Both the position numbers and the translations under genes were made by a program. This document shows, in pieces, positions 44,646 through 55,479 of a stretch of 64,000 bases of DNA; position 1 is the first letter of the stretch; the number at the start of each line of letters is the position of its first letter. Below the pieces are notes generated by a model, which saw nothing but the letters and a program-made list of their open reading frames with translations, did no database searches and was not told the origin of the DNA. The stretch is from Bidens hawaiensis (taxonomy: Eukaryota; Streptophyta; Magnoliopsida; Asterales; Asteraceae), in NCBI GenBank assembly GCA_021521415.1, contig JAIQDT010000824.1, forward strand, positions 124,001 through 188,000, in the 5' to 3' direction.

Positions 44646-45321
44646 GCAGGGTGAACTAATGGATAGAAAAAGAATTTAGATTTTCTAGTCCTTGTATTTT
44701 TAATATTGTTTCATTTAACATCCCTAACAAAAATAAAACACATTTTTTCGATAGTTTTTCTGAAACTGCCTCGGTTGTAAACAACAGTGAAATTTTCTTT
44801 TCTTTTTTTTTTTGGAGCGGGGGGGGGGGGGGGGGGGGGGCTCACATTTTCTAAGATGAAAACGGTTAAAATTTACACTAATGCGTAAGAAAAAAACGGG
44901 GCGAGACAAGGCCACCCGCGTCCTAAGGTATCCTTCGCCCTTGGTTGTAAACGAATCAAATTCTAGCGGACTATGACTCCACTTGGTTTGATTCTTGAGA
45001 TAGGATCTACTCATAAACCAATTCAAAGTTTATCCGTCCTTCCAAGTTCCAACTTATATTAATAATCACTTTTGCAGCTTTCAGTTAAAAATCTCAAACA
45101 GCTAACTTCGAGCATCAATATCTAATTGATTTTAGTTCCTTTTCGACACAATTTGGTTCGTTTCTCACATCATAAAACAAAAAGCTGGTAAATAATACTT
45201 CATGGTAATGCGACTAAGAACATTCCCGATAGCTTTTCTATCTCAATCTCCATAATTATAATAAAAAACACTATATTTTCTTTCTCATATACGATTAAAT
45301 AATACGTTTTTACATCTTTAT
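44646..45321. other. Upstream of the PPD5-like gene
   Basis: Intergenic sequence that may hold the promoter. Contains the G22 tract. No other structure recognised. Confidence 0.35.
44819..44840. repeat. G22 homopolymer
   Basis: Twenty-two consecutive G residues preceded by a T-rich run, about 210 bp upstream of the PPD5-like start codon. Such a tract can form quadruplex structures and is prone to length error in sequencing. Confidence 0.9.
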
Positions 45322-46116
45322 TGTTGTGGGTCAATTTTTATGAACCGGGATTCCGAATACTTCGGGATCCCTGACCTCCCCAGGATCCCTGATTTTGACT
45401 TTTTCCAAGATCCTGAGTACTAACGGTTTATTTCGATCTTGGCTTTGACTTATTCTTGTAGATGACCATTGGTGACTTAATCAACTAAAAAGACTCGTTA
45501 ATAACTGAAGAAAAATATATGGAATGGGTCCATAACGGTTAGGAGTAATGACCAAGTTAAAGTCCTATTAATCAGACGGGATCATCGAAGGCAGTTACCT
45601 TTATTTATATTGTGTCGATTAGTTATCCTTCCAGGTTACCCATTTGGATAATAATGCAACGGCTATAAGACCAAGTCTTGCTAAATATATGGAGTACTAG
45701 TAAAAACACGTGGAGAATGATTTGCAACGATTATTTGAGTGCTCCCCAAGATGAAGACCTAGTAAATAGGCTAGATTTTCGGGATACCAGTTATTTTCCT
45801 TCACTACATAATGAGGCTGATGTATGGATTAGAGACACATAATTTTTTAGCACTCACTCTACTGTAACTTAGATGCCATTGCACTCAGTTATCGAGCTAT
45901 AATCACCTTTTCACCATTAATAAATTGAGGTAGGGGATAATTTTCCCCTCCGAGATTTTTTCTAAGGATCCTCACCAGGATCTAAGGCTTTTCCTCGCTA
46001 AATCGCTGTGTCAACCCTTAACTTTTACTGCAATCATTTACCATATTGTTGAAGAACAGTCTACCTCACTTAACAAATTTGTTCGATTATTATTTCGGTA
46101 ATTTTTGACCAAAACA
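45322..46116 (+). mobile_element. 5' LTR of element G
   Basis: The right end is fixed by CAAAACA just before the primer-binding site. The left end is placed at TGTTGTGGGTC but is uncertain, because the 3' LTR is outside the window. CAGGATCC and TCAGGAT-type words are shared with the LTR of element H. Confidence 0.55.
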
Positions 46117-46119
46117 GTT

Positions 46120-46134
46120 TGGCGCCCACCATGG
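46120..46134 (+). other. Primer-binding site of element G
   Basis: TGGCGCCCACCATGG, four bases after the LTR end. Element H has the same TGGCGCCCACC start at the same place. Confidence 0.75.
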
Positions 46135-46211
46135 TGCAAGTAGTGTTTTTCATCCTTAAATCCATACTAACATTCATCCTAAATCATTACCTTATAAAAA
46201 TCTACTAGAAA

Positions 46212-47880
46212 ATGGCTTCTCAATCCAAGGCTGCTTCTTCTTCCATGCCGTCCGCCATTTCTAGAGCTGCTCAACCATTTCCTCCTCCGCTTGCTGCCCA
46301 GAGAAAGACGACCAACTGCAACACCAACATCTCAAGAGCGGGAGGATCAAGTGCCATGGCTCCACCTGCAACAAGGCTTCCCACCGGCGTGCCAGCACAA
46401 AGATCCGGGTCTCCCAATACGAGACCTGCTCTTATGTATAACGATGATATATTTGATATTTTAATGCAGATGAAGGAACACATGGAAACTCAGAAGAAAA
46501 ACAATAACTCTGTCATGAGAGAGCTCCGGGATATCCAGGCACAAGGAAAGAAGTCGGCTAAGGAATCCTTCACTCTGTTGCAGCCTAGAGACTTGAACTT
46601 TGAGGCGTCAGGATCCCAAGGGAATCGTTATGATGATTTCCTACCCATGCAGCTAGCACCAAGAACAAGTGATCCCTTTCTGAATACGAGAAGTGCTATC
46701 ACTAGAGATTCAGTCATTGTTCTAGGATCCTCATCCAGGAATCCCGACACTGATAACTTTAATAACAATTATGATATACTTGAGACTAACCTTGATGCTT
46801 CGCAAGATTCCGGTATTAGTCCAATGGTGCAGAAGGAATTGCAAAAACTCAAGGCGTTGATATCTAGCGTTCCTGGGATAGTCCAGCCGATCCCAGAAGT
46901 GTCTCCAAGCAGTCACAGGATCTCAAGATTTGCCCCCCCCCCCAATATGTGATGCTGAGATCCCGAAACGTATCCAAACTCCCAGCATGAAGCTATATGA
47001 TGGAACCACAGATCCCGAAGAACATGACGCCCAATACCGCGAGAGAATAGAGATCAACCCCATAACTCAGAATCTCAATAAAGCCTATTTATGCAAAGGC
47101 TTTGGTTCAACCTTAACTGGAGCCGCCTTAAAATGGCTCTTGAATTCAATCTTATTCTCATTAGGTTAACTTATTTAATAATCAGTTTTATTCTAGCAGA
47201 AGCTTCGAAGGTTAACAAGTGATCTGTATAGGTTAAACCAAAGTGACAATGGATCCCTCATGGATTATGTCAGCAAGTTCAGCAGGGAAGCCTTGGGCAT
47301 CCATGATCTCGATATAGCAACTGCGGTGCAAGCATTCAAGATGGGATTAAAAAAGGACAGCTTTTTCTACGAGGATCTCATTATGAATCCTTGCAGGAAT
47401 CTGGACGAATCAAGGAATAGGGCCATGATGTTCATCATATTAGAAGAAAGAAAAGAGGATCCAATAAAGGCTGGATAGTTCCAACAGCTACAACCACCCG
47501 AACAGGAAGTCGGATTCCCTATCATCCAAACCGTATTCAAGAAATGATTGGGTCAATATAGTGGATGATGATGAAACTTATCCTAATTTATGTGAGTATT
47601 GTTTTTAGTTTGATATTCCTGGACTAATGTGTGTTATGTAGGATCTAGGTGAAAAGGCAAGATTGACACACAAGAATGAGAAAAATGCCATCTGGAAAGA
47701 CAAATCCAAGTGGTGCGCTTTTCATGAAGATTTTGGCAATGTGACGAGATATTTCATTGCTCTGAGAAGGGAAATTAGTTATCTACTCAGCAAGGATCAC
47801 TTAATGGAACTGCTGGGAAAGAAGAACAGAAGTAGGGATCCACCTCCAGGTGCTCGAATCGTGAATGTTATATCATGAGG
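46212..47880 (+). pseudogene. Element G Gag, broken
   Basis: Starts MASQSKAASSS; the capsid domain includes PSMKLYDGTTDPEEH, FGSTLTGAALKWLL, FSREALGIHD, MGLKKDSFFY and a CxFHxxFG zinc-binding segment (KWCAFHEDFGN). The frame breaks at an 11-C run (46933-46943). Several further breaks follow, for example after KWLLN and near 47480. The last zinc residues are disturbed (GNVTRYF where H has GHRTDDC). Confidence 0.8.
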
Positions 47881-47959
47881 CACAGATATATGTGGTAACT
47901 CCTACTCAAAGGCCAAAAAGAATGCTAAAATAGCTAAAACAGAAAGGCCGGAGGGACCG

Positions 47960-48480
47960 ACCAAGACAATGACCTTGCCTAAGGAAACCGGAGTCCTATT
48001 CGATGATGAAGACCGGAATAACATTCAGGATCCTCATCATGACGGTTTGGTTATAACCCTTTATGTTGCTAATTGTTTTGTATGCATGATTCTAGTGGAC
48101 AACGAAAGCTCAGTAAATATCATCCAGTTGGAAACCCTGAAGAGAATGAACATTCCCGAATCCGAGATTGTAACGAAATCTTTAGTCTTGGTGGGATTCA
48201 GTGGTGAAGCCAAGAGTTCCAAGGGAGAGATCACGTTTCCTTTTTATGTGGATGGAGTAAATTCAATTCATAAGTATTGAGTTATTGATGCATTAACCTC
48301 TTTTAATATTATCTTGGGCAGACCCTGGATCCACGATATGAATGCGGTCCCCTCTACCTACCACCAGCGTATTAAGATGCCGACGCCTTGGGGGATTGTT
48401 AAGATTCAAGGTGATCAGCAAAAAGCTAAAGACTGTTATGTCTCGTCAATGAAACCAATAGCAAAGAAAACACAGGCATA
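47960..48480 (+). pseudogene. Element G protease
   Basis: Contains DGLVITLYVANCFVCMILVDNESSVNII. The active-site D-G-G-S seen in element H (LVDGGSS) is D-N-E-S here, so catalysis is unlikely. The conserved ILGRPWIHDMNAVPSTYHQ follows near 48310-48365. Confidence 0.75.
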
Positions 48481-48689
48481 GCAATTAAATAACAAAACAC
48501 TTGATGTCCTGGAAGCTGTAGAACAAGAAGTCGAAGAAGTACAAGTAGATGATCAAGATTCCGTCATCAAAGTGTTGATAGGAACCGTGATTCCCGAAGA
48601 TATTGAAGAACAGTTGATCAAGTTCCTCAAAAGCAAAGTCTCTACTTTTGCATGGAAACATGAGGATACGACAGGTATTTCTGAAAATG

Positions 48690-49960
48690 TTATTACTCAT
48701 AAATTAGGTTTGGACAAAAGTTTCAGACCGATTCCATAGAAGAGGAGGAAGTTTGCACCAGAAAGGAATGCCATTATACAAGAGGAAGGTAAAAGACTGC
48801 CGAAAGCTAGATGATCAGGGAAGTAAAGTTCCCAAGATGGTTGGACACTGGTGGTTACAGAAGAAAAATGCAAAGTGAAGAACCTTTGTAGATTACACTG
48901 ACCTTAACAAAGCTTGCCCCAAGGATCCTTTCCCCTTGCCACATATAGACTCAATGGTGGATGTGGCAGTAGGACATGAGATGCTAACATTCATGGATGC
49001 TCCTTCAGGATTCCAACAAATCCAAATGGAACTTTCGGATTAAAAGGCACAATATTCATGACCCGACAGGTATATATTGCTATACAACTATGCCTTTTGG
49101 CTTAAAAAATGCAGGTGCAACGTGTCAAAGACTAGTCAATATAATGCTCAAAGAGAAACTGGGGACACCATGGAAGTCTATGTTGATGATATGGTGGCGA
49201 AGTCAAAAAAAGCGGGGGATCACCTTCAGGATCTTCAAGAAGCCTTTGATATCCTTGACAAATACAACTTGAAGTTGTACCCGTCCAAGTGCCACTTCAG
49301 AGTGGAGGCATGCAAGTTTTTTGGGATACATGGTTAATAAAATGGGGATAGAAGTGAGTCCAGAGTAGATCAAAGCCATCGTGAACCTGAAAGCACCTCT
49401 CAACGTGAAGGATTCAGAGATTAACCGGCAGAATCGCATCCCTGAATAGGTTTATCTCAAGATCCTTGGAAAGGTGCAAAAAGTTCTATGAGATCCTAAA
49501 AAATAACAAGAAGTTTGAATGGGGACAGAGGCATGGGAAGGCGCTAGAAGTCTTAAAATAATATCTTTCGTCAGCACCTTTACTCATGAAGCCTGAAGAC
49601 GATGAGCCGCTATTTCTCTACATGGAGGTATCCTGAGATACCGTTAGTGCTGTGTTAGTTAAGGATCACGAAGGACAACAACTTCCTATATACTATGTAA
49701 AAGTCTACTTGATGTTGAATCTAGGTACTCCCATCTGGAGAAATTAATTTAGCTTTGGTTATGGCCTCCACTAAGTTAATACATTATTTTTAGACACATA
49801 CCATTTTTGTTAAAACTAATTATCCTATTAAAAGTGTTTTGAGAAAACTTGAATGTCTGGTAGGATAGCTAAATGGTCTGTAAAATTGAACGCTTATGAT
49901 CTTGTTTATAAGCCTATGACAGCAATCAAATCCCAAACTTTAGCATACTTTGTGACTGAT
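48690..49960 (+). pseudogene. Element G reverse transcriptase and RNase H, heavily broken
   Basis: Fragments in several frames: YTDLNKACPKDPFPLPHID near 48895-48950, YCYTTMPFGLKNAGATCQRL near 49075-49135, VYVDDMVAKSKKAGDHL (catalytic YVDD-type motif kept) near 49170-49220, and NLKLYPSKCHFRVEACKF near 49265-49320. RNase H fragments run to about 49960. Confidence 0.8.
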
Positions 49961-50079
49961 TTCAGTAGTGATATCCAGCAGGAAGCTGATAGGGAAGTTC
50001 AACAACTAGACCAGGATATGGATAAGTGAATATTATTTACTGTTAAGGCCTTAAATTTCAGGAGGACAGGCTTAGGAAT

Positions 50080-50482
50080 CATCCTGAAATTGACGTAGGG
50101 GGACATAATACCCCAAACAATCATATGTGATTTCCAAGCCACCAACAATGAAGCTGAGTATGAAGCTTTAATGGCTAGCCTTCAACTATCTATGGATTTA
50201 GAAATTAGAAGTATTCATGTATTTATGGATTCCCTATTGCTTGACAATCACTTCAACGGCTCCTATGTAGTCAGAAGTGAGAAACTAACCGAATATCTCC
50301 ATATAGTTAAAATTCTGGCAGAGAAATTCGATTCCTTTTTTATTAAACAGGTACCCAGAGAGGAAAATGCTGAAGCGAATGCTTTGGAGAATCTTGGATC
50401 GACATTTAGGATCCCGACAGAAATAAAGATTCCGATTATACATATCCTGAACCCGGCTACAAATACACTATGTACATGGTAA
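50080..50482 (+). pseudogene. Element G archaeal-type RNase H
   Basis: ATNNEAEYEALMASLQL, HVFMDSLLLDNHFNGSYVV and QVPREENAEANALENLGS give the E and D residues of the second RNase H found in Tat elements. The first catalytic segment is lost. Frame open for 103 codons at its end. Confidence 0.75.
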
Positions 50483-50589
50483 AAAGGATGTAATAGAAGA
50501 CGCTACTAAGTAGGATCCCCAAATCATTGAAGTAATGAACACAGAAGATGCTAACAAGTTCCCTGAGTATGGGAATCCTAAAGCCTTTC

Positions 50590-51577
50590 GTATCTAGGTA
50601 TCTCGGTTTGTTATTTTAAATGATATCCTCTAGAAAAGGTCTCTTGCAGGTCTATACTTGAGATGCCTAGTTGATCCTAAAACCCAAGAAGTTTTGAAAG
50701 ATATCCTTGAAGGTGACTGTGGGAATCACACTAGAGGTTGTCGTTCCTTGTTCTCTAAGATCCTCAGGATTGGTTATTACTGGCCAACCATGAGGAAGGA
50801 TGAAATGATCTATACCCAAAAGTGTGATGCTTGCCACAGACACAACAACATTCTTCATCAACCGCCTGAACCTATCCATCTGATCGTATCTCCATGGTCT
50901 TTTATGAAGTGGGGAATGGATATTGTGGGTAAATTACCGAAGGCTCTAGGAGGAAAGGCTTTCATGTTGGCAATGACAAATTAGTTTTCCAAATGGATTG
51001 GGGCTGAAGCATTTGCCCAAGTTAGAGAACATGAAGTGATATCTTTCATCAAGAGAAATATCCTGCCACGATTTAGGATCCATGCCGAGATAATCTGTGA
51101 CAATGGGTCTCAATTCATTGGCAAGAGAACCACCGACTTTTGTGCTACGTGGGCATAAAAATGATCATTTCCATGCCGGTACACCCTCAAGCCAATGGAC
51201 AAGCGGAATCTAAAAAACAATATCATCAACAATTTGAAGAAGTAGCTAGAGAAAAAGAAAGGGAAATGGGCCGAAGAGCTACCGTTTGTATTATGGGTAG
51301 ATTTAACTAAATCAAGGAATACTACCGGTCAAACTGCTTTCTCTTTAGTGTTCGGAACCGAAGAGACGATCCTGACTGAAATGGTGATTCTTATTGCCAG
51401 ATCCTGCCTCTAGAATAATGGGACCAACAATCAGGACATTGCCGATGATCTTGACGTGGTGGATGAACTCCAAGATTCTGCAAGGATTCGTATGGTAACA
51501 AACCAACAAAGGATCACCAAGTCCTACAATAAGAACATTAGGATCGGAAGATTATAAGTGGGAGATCTAGTACTGAG
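50590..51577 (+). pseudogene. Element G integrase, truncated
   Basis: Zinc-binding HHCC remains as GDCGNHTRGCRSLFSK..CDACHRHNNILHQ. The core has [13 protein letters not shown] (first D), ICDNGSQFIG (second D) and HPQANGQAE (E region), with stops such as AMTN*FSKW. It ends at VGDLVL where the LTR of H begins. Confidence 0.78.
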
Positions 51578-52327
51578 TGTTAGGGATCGGATTTTCAGTA
51601 TCCTAAGCAAAGGATATGTTCAGGATAACTTCAGGACATAGTATCTTGCCAAGCAACAGGTATCTTTGATATATCGTTATACTAACAGTTCAACCGTCTT
51701 TCTTTGGTGTTTACCAGGTCATACAACTTCACATGATCTCCTAAAGATTCGGACCACTAAGCAACTGTTATACATGGGACTTTTTGGTATCCTGAAATGC
51801 GGTATATTCAGGATAACTTCAGGATGCAGTATCCACCAAACGACAAGAAACGGTCAACAATTAATAAAGCATTAATGATTGTAGACGTTGGAGGAAGTTA
51901 TAACTCATTTATAAACAATGATATGCAAGCCATAACCGCTCCAAGATCATAATCAGGACAATTAATGCTCTTTATTAACAATTAATGCTCTTTATTGCTA
52001 GTTATTATCTAGTGATCCTTCTTGTAACTATAAATAGGAGTTGTTTAGATCATATAACAGACAACTTACACTCTAGCTATAGCATTACTCTATAACACGA
52101 ACTAGAGAAGAAAGCTCCAAACATTTGTAATCTTTTTCGATTATTAATAAATTGGTGGTGAAAGTTTTCACCACCAGAGGTTTTTTTCTTGTTATCCCCA
52201 GGATAACGGGTTTTTTCCTCGCAAAAAATCCTTGTGTCATTGCATTTACGTTCATTTCTATCAAGCACCTAAACCTCACTTACTAATTTGGTTATGAAAT
52301 TGCACTTGTTGATTTTTGTCCAAAACA
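51578..52327 (+). mobile_element. 5' LTR of element H
   Basis: 750 bp, TGTTAGGGATCGG..CCAAAACA. A TATA box, CTATAAATAG, lies at 52028-52037. A perfect inverted repeat, GTTATCC-CCA-GGATAAC, is at about 52191-52207, in the likely R/U5 part. TCAGGATAACTTCAGGA words repeat upstream. Confidence 0.82.
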
Positions 52328-52330
52328 ATT

Positions 52331-52348
52331 TGGCGCCCACCGTGGGGC
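52331..52348 (+). other. Primer-binding site of element H
   Basis: TGGCGCCCACCGTGGGGC, three bases after the LTR end, the sequence typical of Tat-lineage elements. Confidence 0.8.
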
Positions 52349-52410
52349 GATCGGTGCTTCAATCTTTCAAAACCGTTTATTTCATTCTCCATCACCTTCA
52401 TCCTTTCATC

Positions 52411-54230
52411 ATGTCTTCACAACCAAAAACCAGCTCCGTTGTTGCTCCGGTGGTTACCGCTGCTTCAAGTGTTAACCCTGGTCCTGCACCAGTCCCGAAG
52501 AAGAACACTCAACCCAGAGGAGAACTTCCAACGTACCCGGGAACCTCTACACGGGTAGATCCGGTTATATCTAACAATGAAATTTTTGCTTTGATGAAAC
52601 AGGCCAAAACTCACATGGAGCAGCAAGAAAAGACCAACTCAAGGTTATTCAAGGAAATTGAAGGGATCAAAAAGAAACCAGGGCAGGAGAATACTCCAAT
52701 CATGCACAGGGTTCTTGATTATGATTCTCCAGGATCATCTATCCTTCAGAATCCCGGATCCTTGGGGACACCACCAACAAGGATCCCGTCTCAGCGGCAA
52801 TCAGGATATTGGGGAATCTGTCCTCCGGTATCCTCAGAGTTACTCAGACCGACGAGGCCTGACTACATCAACATGCAGCCTCGTTCAAGCACGCCAGCCG
52901 GCATATTCACGTCAGGATCTCCAATGGTGTCCTCTGAAGTACATGTTGGAGATGACATCCCTATGCAAACGTCACCTTATCTTGAGGATACCCTCAATGG
53001 AGGAACTAGTCGTCAAGGCTCAGGATACCAGAGACCTAACCACGATCTCGATAACAGTTTACTTAATGCTAATTTATACACTAACTATGGATCTGTGCAG
53101 GATAAGGTGATATCTCCCGAGATAGCCAGGGAATTGCAAAAAATGAAGGATATGATTTCCAATATCCCAGGGATAATCCGTCCCATAGCTGAAGTTCCGG
53201 TAGGCAGTCACAGATTATCCAGGTTCACTTGGCCTATATGTGACGTGGAGATCCCCAGGAAATTCCAGACACCTAGCATGAAACTGTACAATGGCACTAC
53301 GGATCCTGAGGAACACGTAGCTCAATACAGAGAAAGGATGGAGGTTAACCCAATTCCCGCTGAAATCAAAGAAGCCTGTTTATGTAAGGGATTTGGTTCA
53401 ACACTAACGGGGCCGGCCCTCAAGTGGTTATTAAGTATTCCTTCCAATATATTACTTCCTTTTCTCATTTTATTAAGTTATTCAATAATCAATTTTCTTG
53501 TAGTAGATCTTTTGAGAAATGACAGGTGACTTATATAGAATTGTTCAACCTAATAATGAATCCCTAAGGGATTACATAACTAGATTTAGCAGGGAAGCTT
53601 TGGATATCCCTAACCTTGACATGGCGGCTGCTGTTGAAGCTCTCAAGATGGGGTTAAAGAAGGATTCATCCTTCTATGATGATCTTGTCATGACTCCATG
53701 CAGGAATCTTGATGAAGTCAGAAATAGGGCATTAAGATACATACGGCTAGAGGATGATAAAAAGGCTCATGGAAGTTTGGTTATCCCGAAGTATGAATTT
53801 ACCAACAAGAAGTCAGACCCTCCACAGAAGTTCCCTAGGACAAAGCCATATTCCAAACAAGATATCTCCAGGATAAACGCCGTGGATGAAAACAAAGACG
53901 ATGAGGAATATCCTAAAATCTCCAAATATTGTTTGAATATTGATATTGGTGGTGTAATATGTGCCATGCAGGATTTAGGTGACAAGGCCGGATGGCCCAA
54001 GAAAAATGAGAAGCTCGGATCCAGCAAAGACAAGTCTAAATGGTGTGCATTCCATGAAGATTTTGGCCATCGCACTGATGATTGTATAGCACTTCGGAAG
54101 GAGATAGGATACCTTCTTAGCAAAGGACACCTGAAGGAACTATTTGGAAGAAACAAGAATAAAAGTCAGGATCATGTCAAGATACCTGAAAGGGCACCTT
54201 CTCCACCACCCAGAGCCAAGGTTGTATCCT
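52411..54230 (+). pseudogene. Element H Gag, two frameshifts
   Basis: I start it at MSSQPKTSS because the longer frame begins inside the LTR. Pro/Ser-rich N-terminus, then capsid: FQTPSMKLYNGTTDPEEH, FGSTLTGPALKWLLSIPSN. The frame slips near 53450 and returns at 53519 (MTGDLYRIVQPNNESL), consistent with two single-base losses. The rest is open, with FSREALDIPNLDMAAAVEAL and the zinc-binding WCAFHEDFGHRTDDC (C-x2-H-x4-H-x4-C, about residue 177 of the second frame). Confidence 0.85.
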
Positions 54231-54845
54231 TTATCTCGGGAGGATCGGACATTTGTGGAACCTCATATTCAGCAGCTAAAAAGCGTTCCAAAGAAACAAA
54301 GATGGACAATGGAGAAAGACCTCTCCATACTTCCACGTTGACAACTCAAAGAATCATCTCCTTCAATGAGGAAGATCGATGTGATCTTGTTGATCCCAAC
54401 CATGATGGTTTGGTAATTACTTTATGTATAGCTAACTATTTTGTGCGCAGGATACTCGTTGATGGAGGAAGCTCTGTGAACATTATCCAAATGGATGCAT
54501 TGAAGAAAATGGATATCCCGGAAACGGAGAATATCCCAAAGTCCTCAGTTCTTGTGGGATTCAGTGGCAAAACCAAAAAACACATTGGGAGAAATTAAAC
54601 TTCCAATATATATTGAGGGAACTAACTCCCTACAAAAGTTTTGTGTTATTAACTCTTTATCTTGTTGTAATGTGATATTAGGCAGGCCATGGATCCACAG
54701 CATGAAGGCAGTACCATCAACCTATCATCAATGCGTGAAACTACCAAGTCTGTGGGGAGTTATCAAGATTGAAAGCGATCAGCAAGACGCAAAAGAATGT
54801 TATGCATCATTAATGAAGTGGACTACAAAGCCCACTCAAGCATAG
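54231..54845 (+). pseudogene. Element H protease
   Basis: Aspartic protease with VRRILVDGGSSVNII (active site) and, after a frameshift near 54560, VILGRPWIHSMKAVPSTYHQ. It would process the polyprotein. D-G-G-S is the usual form in Tat elements. Confidence 0.82.
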
Positions 54846-55479
54846 CAATTACAGAAACAACCAGTGAAGGTCCTGCAGGCTAGAGACCAAGAAGTGAAGG
54901 AAGTATCCTTGGATTCTCAGGATGCCGGGATCAAAGTATTGTTAGGATCAGGTATGCCTGAGGATATCGAACAAGGATTGGTATCCTTCTTAAGAAAAAA
55001 GCCTCTACCTTCGTCTGGAAACATGAAGATATGACAGGTATCTCTAAGTCCATAATTACTCATAAACTTGGTATAGATAAATCTATCAGGCCGGTACATC
55101 AAAAGCGAAGGAAGTTTGCTCTTGAGAGAAACGTTATCATACAAGAAGAAGTGCAGAAGCTGCTCAAGACCAAAATGATAAGAGAAGTCCACTACCCTAG
55201 ATGGTTAGCCAATCTAGTAGTAGTCCAAAAGAAGAATGTAAAATGGAGAGTGTGTGTGGACTTCACAGACCTGAATAAGGCCTGTCCAAAAGACCCATTC
55301 CCACTCCCACACATTGATTCAATGGTGGATGCAACTGCTGGTCATGAACTGCTAACCTTTATGGATGCATCCTCAGGATTTCAACAAATTCAAATGGAGC
55401 CTTCAGATCATGAAGACACATCCTTCATGACCCGCACAGGTATATACTGTTATACTGCAATGCCTTTTGGATTAAAAAA
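54846..55479 (+). pseudogene. Element H reverse transcriptase, first half
   Basis: Open from about 55031: RKFALERNVIIQEEVQKLL, WRVCVDFTDLNKACPKDPF, TFMDASSGFQQIQM (first catalytic D), YCYTAMPFGLKN. The chromovirus inserted in the codons for GLKNAG at 55479; the second half resumes at 60924. Confidence 0.88.

Larger units (their letters stand above)
45322..51577 (+). mobile_element. Decayed Ty3/gypsy Tat-lineage element G, cut by H
   Basis: Plus strand: LTR, primer-binding site TGGCGCCCACC, Gag, protease, RT, RNase H, a second archaeal-type RNase H and integrase, in gypsy order. The extra RNase H places it in the Tat clade. Every domain is broken by stops or frameshifts. It stops at 51577 inside the integrase tail (VGDLVL), exactly where the LTR of element H begins. 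Confidence 0.85.
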
